A stretch of 64,000 bases of DNA from Sphingobacteriales bacterium 44-61 (GCA_001898405.1 MKTW01000010.1:108405-172404); one strand, 5' to 3'; positions 18,127 through 27,078 are shown, counted from the stretch's first letter. Made by a program: numbers and translations. The notes: generated by a model from the sequence alone, not told the origin.

Positions 18127-18426
18127 ATGAACGTAAACATTCAGACAGTTCGATTTGATGCGGATGAGAGGTTAATCGAGTACATTAACCGGAAGCTTCA
18201 AAAGCTCAATACATTTCATGACCGCATCATTCAGGTTCAGGTGTTTCTGAAATTAGATAACGTGGTTCATACGATAAAGGATAAGATCGCGGAGATCAGG
18301 ATTCACGTACCACGTCACGAATTTTTTGTAAAGTCAACCAGCAAATCATTTGAAGGCTCATTTGATAATGCACTGGATTCAATTGTTACACAGATAAAGA
18401 GAAAAAAAGAAAAACAAGCGGCCTAA
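18127..18426 (+). CDS. hpf: Ribosome hibernation factor, short HPF/RaiA type
   Basis: 99-residue protein of the HPF/YfiA family, which binds the decoding region of 30S subunits and stabilises resting ribosomes in stationary phase. It reads as the single beta-alpha-beta-beta-beta-alpha domain: MNVNIQTVRFDADERLIEYI, then KLNTFHDRI, then VEIRI-like AEIRIHVPRHEFFVK. It lacks the C-terminal dimerisation domain of long HPF. The gene lies 158 bases after the recombinase and ends at a strong terminator. The order rpsU-xer-hpf-tRNA-tuf is common in Bacteroidota. Confidence 0.9.
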   Translation: MNVNIQTVRFDADERLIEYINRKLQKLNTFHDRIIQVQVFLKLDNVVHTIKDKIAEIRIHVPRHEFFVKSTSKSFEGSFDNALDSIVTQIKRKKEKQAA

Positions 18427-18427
18427 C

Positions 18428-18465
18428 AAAAACAAAGACCCGGGTAACCCCGGGTTTTTGTTTTT
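18428..18465 (+). terminator. Strong terminator after hpf
   Basis: AAAAACAAAGACCCGGG and CCCGGGTTTTTGTTTTT form a 17-bp stem with a TAAC loop, starting two bases after the hpf stop. The T-rich 3' arm serves as the U tract; the mirror-image arm could also act on the other strand. Confidence 0.9.
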
Positions 18466-18796
18466 GTAGCCGGGGACCTACAAAGATTAAAGACAAACAT
18501 TCCGATATCGTAAATCTTGCTCTGTCTTAATGAAAGATCAGGCTTCAGGATGCCGGTTAAAGACACCCTACTCTGGATAGACTCCGGGCCAATCCGACTG
18601 GAAAGTTCTACTCCGGTTCGCCATCAGTCTAAAAAATGCTCTCAACTAATTTTATTTCCTGATTTTCAGCAGAAATTTCTTTTCTAAAATTTTTACAATA
18701 TCCAAATTCCCTTACCTTTGCCTTCCCAAAAAAGGGGGTAGCTCTTTAGTGTATTTCCGTCTTGTATCCAGCAGGGGCGGAATTTTTGGAAAATAA
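18466..18796. other. 331-base intergenic leader before the tRNA block
   Basis: No coding potential seen. The right half becomes AT-rich and holds TACCTTTG at 18713-18720, a -7 box. The left half (about 18480-18640) has mixed composition with no hairpin I could confirm. Confidence 0.5.
18713..18720 (+). promoter_or_regulatory. Promoter -7 box for the tRNA-tuf operon
   Basis: TACCTTTG matches TAnnTTTG, with TTTT 19 bases upstream as a weak -33. The first tRNA begins 76 bases later. The same octamer is used before rplK and rpoB. Confidence 0.6.
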
Positions 18797-18869
18797 GCCA
18801 CCTTAGCTCAGCTGGTAGAGCAACTGATTTGTAATCAGTAGGTCGCCAGTTCGATTCTGGCAGGTGGCT
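18797..18869 (+). tRNA. tRNA-Thr (TGT)
   Basis: Acceptor GCCACCT pairs with AGGTGGC; D arm GCTCAGCTGGTAGAGC; anticodon stem ACTGA/TCAGT around TTTGTAA gives anticodon TGT, reading ACA; T arm GCCAGTTCGATTCTGGC. No encoded CCA. Confidence 0.96.
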
Positions 18870-18874
18870 CTCAT

Positions 18875-18957
18875 GGGCAGATGGCCGAGTGGCTAAAGGC
18901 GACAGACTGTAAATCTGTTCTCTCACGAGTACGGAGGTTCGAATCCTTCTCTGCCCA
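18875..18957 (+). tRNA. tRNA-Tyr (GTA)
   Basis: Acceptor GGGCAGA pairs with TCTGCCC; anticodon stem CAGA/TCTG around CTGTAAA gives anticodon GTA. A long variable arm (about 13 bases) is present, as expected for bacterial tRNA-Tyr; T arm GGAGGTTCGAATCCTTC. Five bases separate it from the upstream tRNA-Thr. Confidence 0.96.
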
Positions 18958-18960
18958 CAC

Positions 18961-18978
18961 GCCCCGCGAAAGCGGGGC
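18961..18978 (+). other. GAAA-tetraloop hairpin between tRNA genes
   Basis: GCCCCGC-GAAA-GCGGGGC, a perfect 7-bp stem three bases after tRNA-Tyr. No U tract follows, so it is more likely a processing or stabilising structure than a terminator. Confidence 0.6.
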
Positions 18979-19097
18979 AATCGAATTATGTTTAAAAGGT
19001 TTAATAAGTTTAAATTGCTCAACTTAAACTTGTCAAACCTCTTAAGCTTTTTAAATGCTAAACCAGTAAGGTTTAAAAGTTCTTTAAGTTCAGATAA

Positions 19098-19173
19098 GCG
19101 GGAGTAGCTCATTTGGTAGAGCGATAGCCTTCCAAGCTATAGGTGGCGAGTTCGAGCCTCGTCTCCCGCTCCA
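19098..19173 (+). tRNA. tRNA-Gly (TCC), CCA encoded
   Basis: Acceptor GCGGGAG pairs with CTCCCGC, discriminator T, then genomic CCA. Anticodon stem ATAGC/GCTAT around CTTCCAA gives TCC, reading GGA. T arm GCGAGTTCGAGCCTCGT. Confidence 0.95.
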
Positions 19174-19230
19174 CAGAGATGACAGACAAGAAACGGCTGG
19201 ATTGAACCGGCAACAACGGCTTGCCTGCTT

Positions 19231-19258
19231 GTCCGCCGAAGCTTTAGCCTAGGCGGAC
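19231..19258. repeat. Small palindromic repeat between tRNA-Gly and tRNA-Thr
   Basis: GTCCGCC and GGCGGAC flank a 14-base loop GAAGCTTTAGCCTA. A related GGCGGAC phrase lies at 20709-20715 after tuf, and a GCCGAAGCCTTGGCG version at 44961-44975. These look like copies of a dispersed palindromic element. Confidence 0.55.
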
Positions 19259-19296
19259 CCCATGAAGAGATGGGGTATATCTCAGGATTGAAAGAG

Positions 19297-19368
<72 letters not shown>

Positions 19369-19495
19369 CAATAAGCCAAGCCAGTGTGGGGAGAAAGAAG
19401 AAGAATGATAAATGGCAACATAAGCTGCTGATAAAAATCGACAGCTTTATTATAAGAAACAATAATTGGGTAAACACAACTAAAAACAGATAACA

Positions 19496-20683
19496 ATGTC
19501 AAAAGAGACCTTTAAGAGGGACAAACCCCACGTAAACATTGGTACGATTGGTCACGTTGACCATGGCAAGACCACTTTGACTGCTGCGATTACCGAGATC
19601 CTTGCTAAAAAAGGTCTGGCGCAAGCAAAAAAATATGACGAAATCGACGGTGCTCCTGAAGAAAAAGAAAGGGGTATCACGATCAATACTGCACACGTAG
19701 AATATCAGACTGACACTCGTCACTACGCTCACGTAGATTGCCCTGGTCACGCTGACTACGTTAAGAACATGATCACTGGTGCTGCTCAGATGGACGGTGC
19801 GATCCTCGTAGTAGCTGCTACCGACGGTCCTATGCCACAAACAAAAGAGCACATCCTCCTGGCTCGCCAGGTAGGTGTTCCCCGTATCGTGGTATTCATG
19901 AACAAGGTTGACCTTGTTGATGATCCTGAACTGCTCGACCTCGTTGAAATGGAAATCCGTGATGAGCTGACAAAACGTGGTTTTGACGGCGACAACACTC
20001 CAATCATCAAAGGTTCTGCTACCGGCGCCCTTGCTGGTGAAGAAAAATGGGTTGGTGCCATCACTGAACTGATGGATGCAGTTGATGCTTACATTCCGCT
20101 GCCTCCCCGTCCGGTTGATCTTCCGTTCCTGATGTCAGTTGAAGACGTATTCTCTATCACTGGTCGTGGTACTGTTGCTACAGGCCGTATCGAAAGAGGT
20201 CGCGTTAAAACTGGTGAAGGTGTTGAGATCGTTGGTCTGATCGACGCTCCTCTTACTTCTACAGTAACAGGTGTGGAAATGTTCCGCAAAATCCTTGACG
20301 AAGGTGAAGCTGGTGACAACGCCGGTCTGCTCCTCCGCGGTATTGAGAAAACTCAGATCCGTCGCGGTATGGTTATCTGCAAACCAGGTTCTATCACTCC
20401 ACACACTGAGTTCAAATGCGAAGTTTACGTACTGAGCAAAGACGAAGGTGGCCGTCACACTCCATTCTTCAACAAATACCGTCCTCAGTTCTACTTCCGT
20501 ACAACTGACGTAACTGGTGAAGTTGAACTGAACGCTGGTACTGAAATGGTTATGCCTGGCGATAATACCTCACTGACTGTGAAGCTGATCCAACCGATCG
20601 CGATGGAAAAAGGTCTGAAATTCGCGATCCGCGAAGGTGGCCGTACAGTAGGTGCCGGTCAGGTAACTGAGATCATTAAATAA
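19496..20683 (+). CDS. tuf: Elongation factor Tu
   Basis: 395-residue GTPase that brings aminoacyl-tRNA to the ribosome. G1 motif [10 protein letters not shown] near residue 19, switch and G2 region [13 protein letters not shown]3 [13 protein letters not shown]4 NKVD and the two C-terminal beta-barrels are all normal. Codon use is strongly biased towards a few codons (GGT, GCT, CTG), as in a very highly expressed gene. It is preceded by four tRNAs and followed by tRNA-Trp, secE and nusG; a 128-base tRNA-tuf spacer and a hairpin after the gene suggest RNA processing of a common transcript. Confidence 0.98.
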   Translation: MSKETFKRDKPHVNIGTIGHVDHGKTTLTAAITEILAKKGLAQAKKYDEIDGAPEEKERGITINTAHVEYQTDTRHYAHVDCPGHADYVKNMITGAAQMDGAILVVAATDGPMPQTKEHILLARQVGVPRIVVFMNKVDLVDDPELLDLVEMEIRDELTKRGFDGDNTPIIKGSATGALAGEEKWVGAITELMDAVDAYIPLPPRPVDLPFLMSVEDVFSITGRGTVATGRIERGRVKTGEGVEIVGLIDAPLTSTVTGVEMFRKILDEGEAGDNAGLLLRGIEKTQIRRGMVICKPGSITPHTEFKCEVYVLSKDEGGRHTPFFNKYRPQFYFRTTDVTGEVELNAGTEMVMPGDNTSLTVKLIQPIAMEKGLKFAIREGGRTVGAGQVTEIIK

Positions 20684-20737
20684 AAAAAGCCCTCGTTTGT
20701 CTGCTTCAGGCGGACTTACGAAAAGCTTTATATACTT

Positions 20738-20773
20738 TTACAAAGTACTTGGGTTTACCCGGGTACTTTGTAA
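20738..20773 (+). terminator. Hairpin between tuf and tRNA-Trp
   Basis: TTACAAAGTACTTGGG and CCCGGGTACTTTGTAA form a 16-bp stem (two G-U pairs) with a TTTA loop, ending 4 bases before tRNA-Trp. There is no U run, so partial termination or RNase processing are both possible. Confidence 0.6.
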
Positions 20774-20777
20774 TTAT

Positions 20778-20848
20778 ACGGGCATAGTTCAATGGCAGAA
20801 TAGCGGTCTCCAAAACCGTTGATGGGAGTTCGAATCTCTCTGCCCGTG
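20778..20848 (+). tRNA. tRNA-Trp (CCA anticodon)
   Basis: Acceptor ACGGGCA pairs with TGCCCGT, discriminator G. Anticodon stem GCGGT/ACCGT around CTCCAAA gives anticodon CCA, reading TGG. T arm GGGAGTTCGAATCTCTC. Placed between tuf and secE, a position shared by many Bacteroidota. Confidence 0.96.
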
Positions 20849-20935
20849 CGATAAAAGTTTAAAATTCAAAGCTTAAGAATTTACTTCCTTAAACCTTTAG
20901 ACATTTAAACTTTTAAACTCTTAAATTGCAAGAGC

Positions 20936-21133
20936 ATGAACAAGATAACAACTTACCTCAGAGAGTCATACAAAGAGCTGGCGGAAAAAGTGACCTGGCC
21001 CGACTGGACACAGCTTCAGCAATCAACCATGATCGTGCTGGTAGCTACCCTGGTTATCACAGCCCTGATATCACTGATGGATTTTGCAGCAGGTGGCGTT
21101 CTGAAATTTGTTTATAACCAATTATTTAGTTAA
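20936..21133 (+). CDS. secE: Preprotein translocase subunit SecE
   Basis: 65-residue single-helix SecE that clamps SecY in the inner membrane. The amphipathic stretch YLRESYKELAEKVTWPDW contains the conserved KVTWP motif, followed by one transmembrane helix (MIVLVATLVITALISLMDFA). The stop overlaps the nusG start by one base (TAATG), indicating translational coupling. Confidence 0.96.
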   Translation: MNKITTYLRESYKELAEKVTWPDWTQLQQSTMIVLVATLVITALISLMDFAAGGVLKFVYNQLFS

Positions 21134-21714
21134 TGGAAGCGACTACGACTAATACAGATAATGCGCAGCAGGAGACGAAGTGGTTTGTGCTTCGAGTCGT
21201 GAGCGGAAAAGAAAGAAAGGTAAAAGAATACCTTGATAAGGAGATTTCACGTGGTGGCTGGAGCGAAGTGGTGAAGCAGGTATTCCTGCCGGTTGAAAAA
21301 GTGTACAAAGTAGCCAATGGGAAAAAAGTAATGCGCGAGCGTAACTATTATCCTGGCTATGTAATGATAGAAGTGATCGACGGAAAATTGAATGATGATC
21401 TCCGCGATACCATCAAAAACACCAACAGCGTTATTCATTTCCTTGGAAAAGACAATCCTATTGCCCTTCGTAAAGCAGAAGTGAACAAGATGCTGGGTAA
21501 AATGGATGAAATGGCTGAAGCCGGCGGCGTAAGCATGAGCGAGCCGTTCATCGTTGGTGAAACGATCAAGATCATTGAAGGACCTTTCAACGATTTCAAT
21601 GGCGTGATCGAAGAAGTAAATGATGAAAAGAAAAAACTGAAAGTTACAGTGAAAATATTCGGTCGTTCTACACCTGTTGAACTTAATTACATGCAGGTTG
21701 AAAAGATCAGTTGA
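21133..21714 (+). CDS. nusG: Transcription termination/antitermination factor NusG
   Basis: 193-residue factor that binds RNA polymerase and couples it to the ribosome or Rho. The NGN domain (KWFVLRVVSGKERKVKEYL, then YYPGYVMIEV) and a C-terminal KOW domain (GETIKIIEGPFNDFNGVIEE) are intact. The N-terminal dozen residues are an acidic/polar tail (MEATTTNTDNAQQETK). It overlaps secE by one base and ends at a hairpin terminator, so the usual direct run into rplK is interrupted here. Confidence 0.97.
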   Translation: MEATTTNTDNAQQETKWFVLRVVSGKERKVKEYLDKEISRGGWSEVVKQVFLPVEKVYKVANGKKVMRERNYYPGYVMIEVIDGKLNDDLRDTIKNTNSVIHFLGKDNPIALRKAEVNKMLGKMDEMAEAGGVSMSEPFIVGETIKIIEGPFNDFNGVIEEVNDEKKKLKVTVKIFGRSTPVELNYMQVEKIS

Positions 21715-21749
21715 GAAAAAACACGGTAACTGCTCAATTTTAACGAACC

Positions 21750-21779
21750 AAAGCCATTCCTTAATCGGGATGGCTTTTA
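21750..21779 (+). terminator. Terminator after nusG
   Basis: AAAGCCATTCC pairs with GGGATGGCTTT across a 6-base loop and runs into TTTT. It separates the secE-nusG transcript from the membrane phosphotransferase gene. Confidence 0.8.
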
Positions 21780-21842
21780 TATTTACCACCTGAAGGACAA
21801 AGGTTGCGGGAACAACCTTGTGCATTCAACTGCGCAAAAAAA

Positions 21843-23681
21843 ATGACTGCAAAATTCAAATTCATCCTGCTTTATTTTTTAAGCTGGGTCATCTTTTTTG
21901 ACCTGATGCGGCTGGTGTTTTTTCTTTACCATTTTGGCAAAACCAAACACCTGCCTTTCCGTACCATACTCGGAAGCTTTTGCTATGGCACAAAGATGGA
22001 CCTGGCTGTAGCCGCTTATATCACAGCACCCATTTGCCTGTTCGTATTATTAAGCCTTGGGATACGCTTTTTCAAACGGCTGCCAGTGTATAAAATATAT
22101 ACCATCGTTGTGCTGTTGCTCGTATCAGTCATATGCCTTGCAGACCTTGAAATATATTCTTCCTGGGGAGTAAGACTCGATACCACGCCGCTTCGTTTTG
22201 TAGTAACACCTAAGGAAGCATATGCTTCTATCAGTCATATACCCCTGTTCTTTGTAGGGCTGATATTTCTTGCAGCCTATATACTTTTTTATTTCTGTTT
22301 TATATTTATACTAAAGCGGATATTCTTCCAGGAACAGCATCATTTTAAAATACAAACAGCAGCGCTGCTATTGCTTGTTACCGGTGCACTGATCATTCCC
22401 ATGAGAGGAGGCTTGCAGCAGACCCCGCTGAATCAAAGCAGTGTATATTTCTCTACGTACAATTATGCCAACCAGTCGGCGGTAAACCCGGTATGGAACC
22501 TTCTGCATAGCGCCATGAGCAAAGGGAATTCCGGTCATAATCCCTATGATTATTTGCCGGAAGAAAGAGCAAAGATTATAACAGACAGCCTTTACCACTC
22601 GGGCTCCATACTCGATTCTGTAATAAGAAAAACGGATGTTCCCGTAAACGTACTGGTTGTTGTATGGGAAAGTTTTACAGAAAAAGCCCTGCATGTTTCT
22701 ATAAAAGACAAAGAAGTGACGCCGCGTTTCAACCAACTGAAGAAGGAAGGGATATTCTTTGCCAATAACTATGCAAGTGGCGACCGCACATATAAAGGGT
22801 TGCCGGCTATTTTCAGCGGCTATCCTGCGATGCCGAATACGACGATCATTCATTCACCGGGAAAATCCATCAAACTGGAAGTGTTGTCCAACCTGTTCAG
22901 GCAAAAAGGATATGCGACGCCTTTCTTTTATGGAGGTGAGCCGGAATTTGCCAATATCAAAGCCTATCTCTTGCAGGGAGGATTTGACCCCATTATCGGG
23001 AAAAACGATTTTGATAAAAAGGATATGAATTCCAAATGGGGTGCTCATGATGGTGTGGTGATGAAACGGGTGTTGCAGGACCTTGACAGGGAAACCAGGC
23101 CTTTTTTTGCAGCATGGCTTACGCTTACCAGTCATGAACCATTTGAAACACCAGTGCCAACCGTATTCAATGGTATGGACACCAAGACCAAGTTCCTGAA
23201 CTCATTGAATTATACTGACCAGGTGATAGGGGAATTCATCGACTCCTGCCGTCAGCAACCCTGGTGGAATAACACGGTAGTGATCATTACCGGTGATCAC
23301 GGGCATATCCTGCCCGACACTGACCACCGGGCGGATGATTTCCGGACACCCCAGTTATGGTTGGGCGGGGCGTTGAACAGGACAGGGATTACGATAGACA
23401 AGCCGGTCTCCCAGTTGGATATCGCAGCGACTTTATCCGCACAGTTTGGGCTTGACAGGACGAAATTCCCTTTCAGCAAAAATGTGTTTGACCCTGAGAC
23501 AAAGCCCTGGGCCTTTTTCACTTATAATGATGCTTTTGGCTTTATAGATACCACAGGACGGCTTGTGTTTGACAATATCGGCCGGAGACCGATAGAGCGG
23601 GAGGGGACTTCCGGTGCCCGGCAGGTAGAAGCAGGCAAGGCCTTGATGCAGACGGTGTATGAGGACTTCATCAAAAAATAG
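21843..23681 (+). CDS. LtaS-like sulfatase-fold phosphotransferase, membrane bound
   Basis: 612-residue membrane protein of the LTA synthase / phosphoglycerol transferase family. Five N-terminal hydrophobic helices (about 1-200) lead to an extracytoplasmic alkaline phosphatase-fold domain. Predicted metal and catalytic residues are Glu276 (VWESFTEK), nucleophile Thr316 (GDRTYKGLPA) and Asp485-His486 (ITGDHGH), spaced as in LtaS of Staphylococcus (255, 300, 475, 476). Gram-negative Bacteroidota lack lipoteichoic acid, so the product is more likely phosphoglycerol or phosphoethanolamine decoration of a glycan or lipid. The ATG at 21843 is preferred to a TTG 13 codons earlier because it directly precedes the first helix. 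Its place between nusG and rplK is unusual. Confidence 0.88.
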   Translation: MTAKFKFILLYFLSWVIFFDLMRLVFFLYHFGKTKHLPFRTILGSFCYGTKMDLAVAAYITAPICLFVLLSLGIRFFKRLPVYKIYTIVVLLLVSVICLADLEIYSSWGVRLDTTPLRFVVTPKEAYASISHIPLFFVGLIFLAAYILFYFCFIFILKRIFFQEQHHFKIQTAALLLLVTGALIIPMRGGLQQTPLNQSSVYFSTYNYANQSAVNPVWNLLHSAMSKGNSGHNPYDYLPEERAKIITDSLYHSGSILDSVIRKTDVPVNVLVVVWESFTEKALHVSIKDKEVTPRFNQLKKEGIFFANNYASGDRTYKGLPAIFSGYPAMPNTTIIHSPGKSIKLEVLSNLFRQKGYATPFFYGGEPEFANIKAYLLQGGFDPIIGKNDFDKKDMNSKWGAHDGVVMKRVLQDLDRETRPFFAAWLTLTSHEPFETPVPTVFNGMDTKTKFLNSLNYTDQVIGEFIDSCRQQPWWNNTVVIITGDHGHILPDTDHRADDFRTPQLWLGGALNRTGITIDKPVSQLDIAATLSAQFGLDRTKFPFSKNVFDPETKPWAFFTYNDAFGFIDTTGRLVFDNIGRRPIEREGTSGARQVEAGKALMQTVYEDFIKK

Positions 23682-23714
23682 GGTAGTTTTCTTCAAAAAA
23701 TCCCTTTAAACTCC

Positions 23715-23722
23715 TACCTTTG
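23715..23722 (+). promoter_or_regulatory. Promoter -7 box for the rplK operon
   Basis: TACCTTTG matches TAnnTTTG, 33 bases after the phosphotransferase stop and 147 bases before the rplK ATG. This gives the ribosomal protein genes their own promoter with a leader of about 140 bases, which could hold an L1 or L10 control site; no motif was recognised. Confidence 0.6.
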
Positions 23723-23868
23723 CAGCCCCAAAGAGTTCTTTATAGTTCTGCCGAAGCTTACCGCTTTCATTAAAAGTACAGCGGTTGAAAAGTGAAGGTG
23801 GACAAGGATATTGGGAGACCAAGTATCTGCCAGACAGAGAAAGGTCGTTAACACCAAAAAGTATAAAA

Positions 23869-24312
<444 letters not shown>

Positions 24313-24338
24313 ATCTTCTTTGAAAAAAACGAATTACA

Positions 24339-25034
24339 ATGGCATTCATCAGTAAAAAAAGAAAAGTTGCCAATACCAAGGTAGACGGCAATAAACAATA
24401 TTCCTTAAAAGAAGCATCTGCACTGGTAAAACAAATTACTACCTGCAAATTCGATGCTTCAGTTGACCTGCACGTTCGCCTGGGTGTTGATCCCAAGAAA
24501 GCGGACCAGGCTATCCGTGGCACAGTTACTTTACCTCATGGTACAGGTAAAACCAAAAGAGTGTTGGTGCTTTGCACACCTGATAAAGAAGCGGAAGCAA
24601 AATCAGCCGGCGCTGACTATGTTGGCCTGGATGAGTTTGTAACCAAGATCGAAGGCGGATGGGTAGATATCGATGTGATCATCGCTACTCCTTCTGTAAT
24701 GCCTAAGATCGGTAAGCTGGGTAAAGTGTTAGGTCCACGCAACCTGATGCCCAACCCTAAAACAGGTACTGTTACCAATGATGTGGCAAATGCGATCAAC
24801 GATGTAAAAGGTGGTAAGATCGCTTTCAAGGTTGATAAAGTGGGTATCATCCACGCTTCTATCGGCCGTGTAAGCTTCGCTCCTGAAAAAATTGCAGAGA
24901 ACAGCCAGGAATTGCTCAACGCGATCATCAAAGCAAAACCTGCTACTGCAAAAGGAACTTACCTGAAAGGTATCAGCATGGCCAGCTCAATGAGCCCCGG
25001 CGTTGCAATTGACACAAAAGCATTTGTTCATTAA
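24339..25034 (+). CDS. rplA: 50S ribosomal protein uL1
   Basis: 231-residue stalk protein that binds 23S rRNA and, in many bacteria, represses its own rplK-rplA message. Signatures: [33 protein letters not shown] and [16 protein letters not shown]. Starts 26 bases after rplK. Confidence 0.97.
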   Translation: MAFISKKRKVANTKVDGNKQYSLKEASALVKQITTCKFDASVDLHVRLGVDPKKADQAIRGTVTLPHGTGKTKRVLVLCTPDKEAEAKSAGADYVGLDEFVTKIEGGWVDIDVIIATPSVMPKIGKLGKVLGPRNLMPNPKTGTVTNDVANAINDVKGGKIAFKVDKVGIIHASIGRVSFAPEKIAENSQELLNAIIKAKPATAKGTYLKGISMASSMSPGVAIDTKAFVH

Positions 25035-25061
25035 TCTTAAGTGGTTTAAAAACTTATTATC

Positions 25062-25589
25062 ATGACTAAAGATCAAAAAAATGAAGTGATTGAACTGCTG
25101 AAAGGTAAGTTCTCCCAATATAACAACTTCTATATTGCCGATACAGAATCACTGTCTGTTGAGCAAGTGGGCAAATTGCGCCGCGCCTGCTTCAGCAAAC
25201 AAGTGGAAATGAAAGTAGCCAAGAACACGCTGATCAAAAAAGCGCTGGAATCTCTTGACGCTGAAAAATATTCAGGTGTTTATGAATCCCTGAATAAAGT
25301 AACAGCGCTGATGTTTTCTGAGAACCCTAAAGAGCCTGCACTGATCATCAGTTCTTTCCGTAAAGACAGCAATGGTGAAAAGCCTGTACTGAAAGCAGCG
25401 TTCATCAATGGTGATGTGTACACTGGCGACAATCAACTGAAAACACTGACCCAGATCAAGACGAAGAACGAACTGATCGGCGAAGTGATCGGCTTGCTGC
25501 AATCTCCTGCAAAACGCGTGTTGGCTGCCTTATTGCACCACCACGAGCAAAAAGCAGGCGGCGCAGAAGCAACTGCAGCAGCAGAATAA
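25062..25589 (+). CDS. rplJ: 50S ribosomal protein uL10
   Basis: 175-residue base of the L7/L12 stalk. The N-terminal domain (MTKDQKNEVIELLKGKFSQY, then VAKNTLIKKAL) binds 23S rRNA and the C-terminal helix (LIGEVIGLLQSPAKRVLAAL) anchors L7/L12 dimers. It starts 27 bases after rplA, too short for a classical L10 leader, so any L10 feedback site would have to lie elsewhere. Confidence 0.97.
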   Translation: MTKDQKNEVIELLKGKFSQYNNFYIADTESLSVEQVGKLRRACFSKQVEMKVAKNTLIKKALESLDAEKYSGVYESLNKVTALMFSENPKEPALIISSFRKDSNGEKPVLKAAFINGDVYTGDNQLKTLTQIKTKNELIGEVIGLLQSPAKRVLAALLHHHEQKAGGAEATAAAE

Positions 25590-25594
25590 TCTTC

Positions 25595-25643
25595 AAATTA
25601 AAAGTCAGTATTCAGGCTAAGACTTTTGCTGACTTTTTAATTT
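25595..25643 (+). other. Hairpin in the rplJ-rplL spacer
   Basis: AAATTAAAAGTCAG (25595-25608) pairs with CTGACTTTTTAATTT (25629-25643), 14 bp with one bulge and a 20-base loop. It lies 6 bases after rplJ and could be a partial terminator or processing site. The rest of the 155-base spacer has a second possible fold, CCGTC (about 25699) with GACGG (about 25727). Confidence 0.6.
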
Positions 25644-25744
25644 ATAAAAAACACTGGCCAGGATGTGTATAAACTAAAGGCAATTTTTTTAATCATCCGT
25701 CGGACTCCGCGAATGGGGAATGAAGACGGGAAAAATTCAAAACA

Positions 25745-26119
25745 ATGGCAGACGTAAAAGCATTGGCAGAAAGCCTGGTTGGCTTAACTGTAAAAGAAGT
25801 TCAAGAATTAGCTGATTTCCTGAAATCAGAATATGGTATCGAGCCTGCAGCAGCAGCGGTAGTAGTAGCTGGCGGCGGCGACGGTGGCGGTGCGAAAGCA
25901 GAAGAAAAAACTGCATTCGACGTTATCCTGAAAAGCGGTGGTGCTTCTAAACTGAACGTGGTTAAGATCGTTAAAGACCTGACTGGTCTTGGTCTGAAAG
26001 AAGCGAAAGACCTGGTTGACGGTGCTCCGAAACCAGTGAAAGAAGGTGTTTCTAAAGCAGAAGCTGATGAAATCGCAGCTAAACTGAAAGAAGCAGGTGC
26101 TGAAGTAGAAGTAGCTTAA
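25745..26119 (+). CDS. rplL: 50S ribosomal protein bL12 (L7/L12)
   Basis: 124-residue stalk protein that recruits translation GTPases, present as dimers on uL10. N-domain [20 protein letters not shown], an Ala/Gly-rich hinge, and the C-domain with KIAVIKVVR-like [20 protein letters not shown] and [11 protein letters not shown] terminator follows directly, so rpoB-rpoC are not simply read through from here. Confidence 0.97.
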   Translation: MADVKALAESLVGLTVKEVQELADFLKSEYGIEPAAAAVVVAGGGDGGGAKAEEKTAFDVILKSGGASKLNVVKIVKDLTGLGLKEAKDLVDGAPKPVKEGVSKAEADEIAAKLKEAGAEVEVA

Positions 26120-26139
26120 TTGTCGGCTTCATAAAATTT

Positions 26140-26170
26140 AAAGCCCTCTGTTTTTAACAGGGGGCTTTTT
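26140..26170 (+). terminator. Terminator after rplL
   Basis: AAAGCCCTCTGTT and AACAGGGGGCTTT form a 13-bp stem (one G-U pair) with a TTT loop, ending in TTTTT. Confidence 0.85.
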
Positions 26171-26242
26171 CGTTCCTTTTAGGATAAAGCTGCTTATCAT
26201 CCCATTCAAATACATACACGGCACCAAAAAAGATCTTTGATA

Positions 26243-26305
26243 ATGAGGAAATCCACCGTAATGTTAGCTGTATTATTAACTTCTTTTTGCAAAGCTGACC
26301 AATAG
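26243..26305 (+). pseudogene. Possible lipoprotein remnant, 20 codons
   Basis: ATG at 26243 opens a reading frame of 20 residues, MRKSTVMLAVLLTSFCKADQ, that looks exactly like a lipoprotein signal peptide with lipobox LTSFC and then stops at TAG. It may be the stub of a decayed lipoprotein gene, a tiny lipopeptide, or chance. The neighbouring gene on the other strand also encodes a lipoprotein. Confidence 0.3.
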
Positions 26306-26309
26306 CAGC

Positions 26310-26340
26310 GTTCCCCATAAACATCTAACTTATGGGGAAC
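26310..26340 (+). other. Hairpin after the lipoprotein stub
   Basis: GTTCCCCATAA and TTATGGGGAAC are perfect 11-bp arms with a 9-base loop; TTCACTTTT follows on the plus strand. It lies in the convergent gap after rplL and before the end of the collagen-like gene, and may stop transcription from the left. Confidence 0.6.
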
Positions 26341-26371
26341 TTCACTTTTGAGGCAACCTCTTTTTGTGTTG

Positions 26372-26911
26372 TTATGGTAACTGATAATAATTTCTCACAG
26401 CTTCATAGTTGGTAAAATCAAGATCCTGCGGCAATGCTGGACCGGGTGCTGAGCGCCCGCCGGTTTGCTGGCTGCTGGTATAGATACGGATCACTTTTGC
26501 CTGAGCATAATTTTCTCCGGCCCCGATTTTATCAATGTAGATGGTTACTTTATTGGTCACATAGCTCATGCTGACGCGGTATTGAGTGGAACCTCCAACG
26601 CCAGGGCCGGGCAGAAAATACCACCGGTCGAGTGTTCCGTAATAGAGGTAAACAAACCAGGCAGATTTATCCATAGTGTCTTTGGTAGTGGTAATGGATA
26701 ATGTAGCAAACGAAACGGAGGCGAAGTTTTGAGCGCCGTATGTGTATTGTGTTACATTGGCGTTACCGGCAATTCCCTGAGGCCCCTGTGGTCCTTGAGG
26801 TCCTTGTGGTCCTTGTGGCCCCTCGGGTCCCTGAGGCCCGATATCTCCTTTCTTACAGGAGAATAGCAGGGTAGAGGCAATCAAGGCGATCAGAATGGGT
26901 ATTGGTTTCAT
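26372..26911 (-). CDS. Collagen-triplet lipoprotein
   Basis: 179-residue predicted lipoprotein. The signal ends in the lipobox LLFSCKKGD, giving lipidation at Cys19. Residues about 23-47 are eight Gly-X-Y collagen-like triplets, mostly GPQ with a GPE and a final GIA. The rest is a beta-rich domain of unknown fold (DKSAWFVYLYYGTLDRWYFL, then YVTNKVTIYIDKIG). Similar short GPQGPQ-bearing surface lipoproteins are common in Bacteroidota; their function is not known. It is transcribed against the direction of the ribosomal and polymerase genes on both sides. Confidence 0.8.
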   Translation of the reverse strand: MKPIPILIALIASTLLFSCKKGDIGPQGPEGPQGPQGPQGPQGPQGIAGNANVTQYTYGAQNFASVSFATLSITTTKDTMDKSAWFVYLYYGTLDRWYFLPGPGVGGSTQYRVSMSYVTNKVTIYIDKIGAGENYAQAKVIRIYTSSQQTGGRSAPGPALPQDLDFTNYEAVRNYYQLP

Positions 26912-27078
26912 GATAAATATTTTACTGGAAATTTAGAAATGATAATCCGGTCTTGTTATAGCTCAAATGAGGGAGTTTTGGGAGTATAGATAAGCTATAA
27001 CAGTGCTTTTCTCTCTTATGGAATGTTCAACATACCAGGACTACAATTGCCTGATGCTTTGAATAAAATTTAGTTTCC

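Noticed and set aside
21843-23681. True lipoteichoic acid synthase
   Set aside because: The fold and active site match, but the other genes point to a Gram-negative Bacteroidota cell without lipoteichoic acid.
26820-26850. Tandem repeat (CRISPR or microsatellite) at the GGTCCTTGT repeats
   Set aside because: The 9-base repeats encode Gly-Pro-Gln collagen triplets inside the lipoprotein gene.
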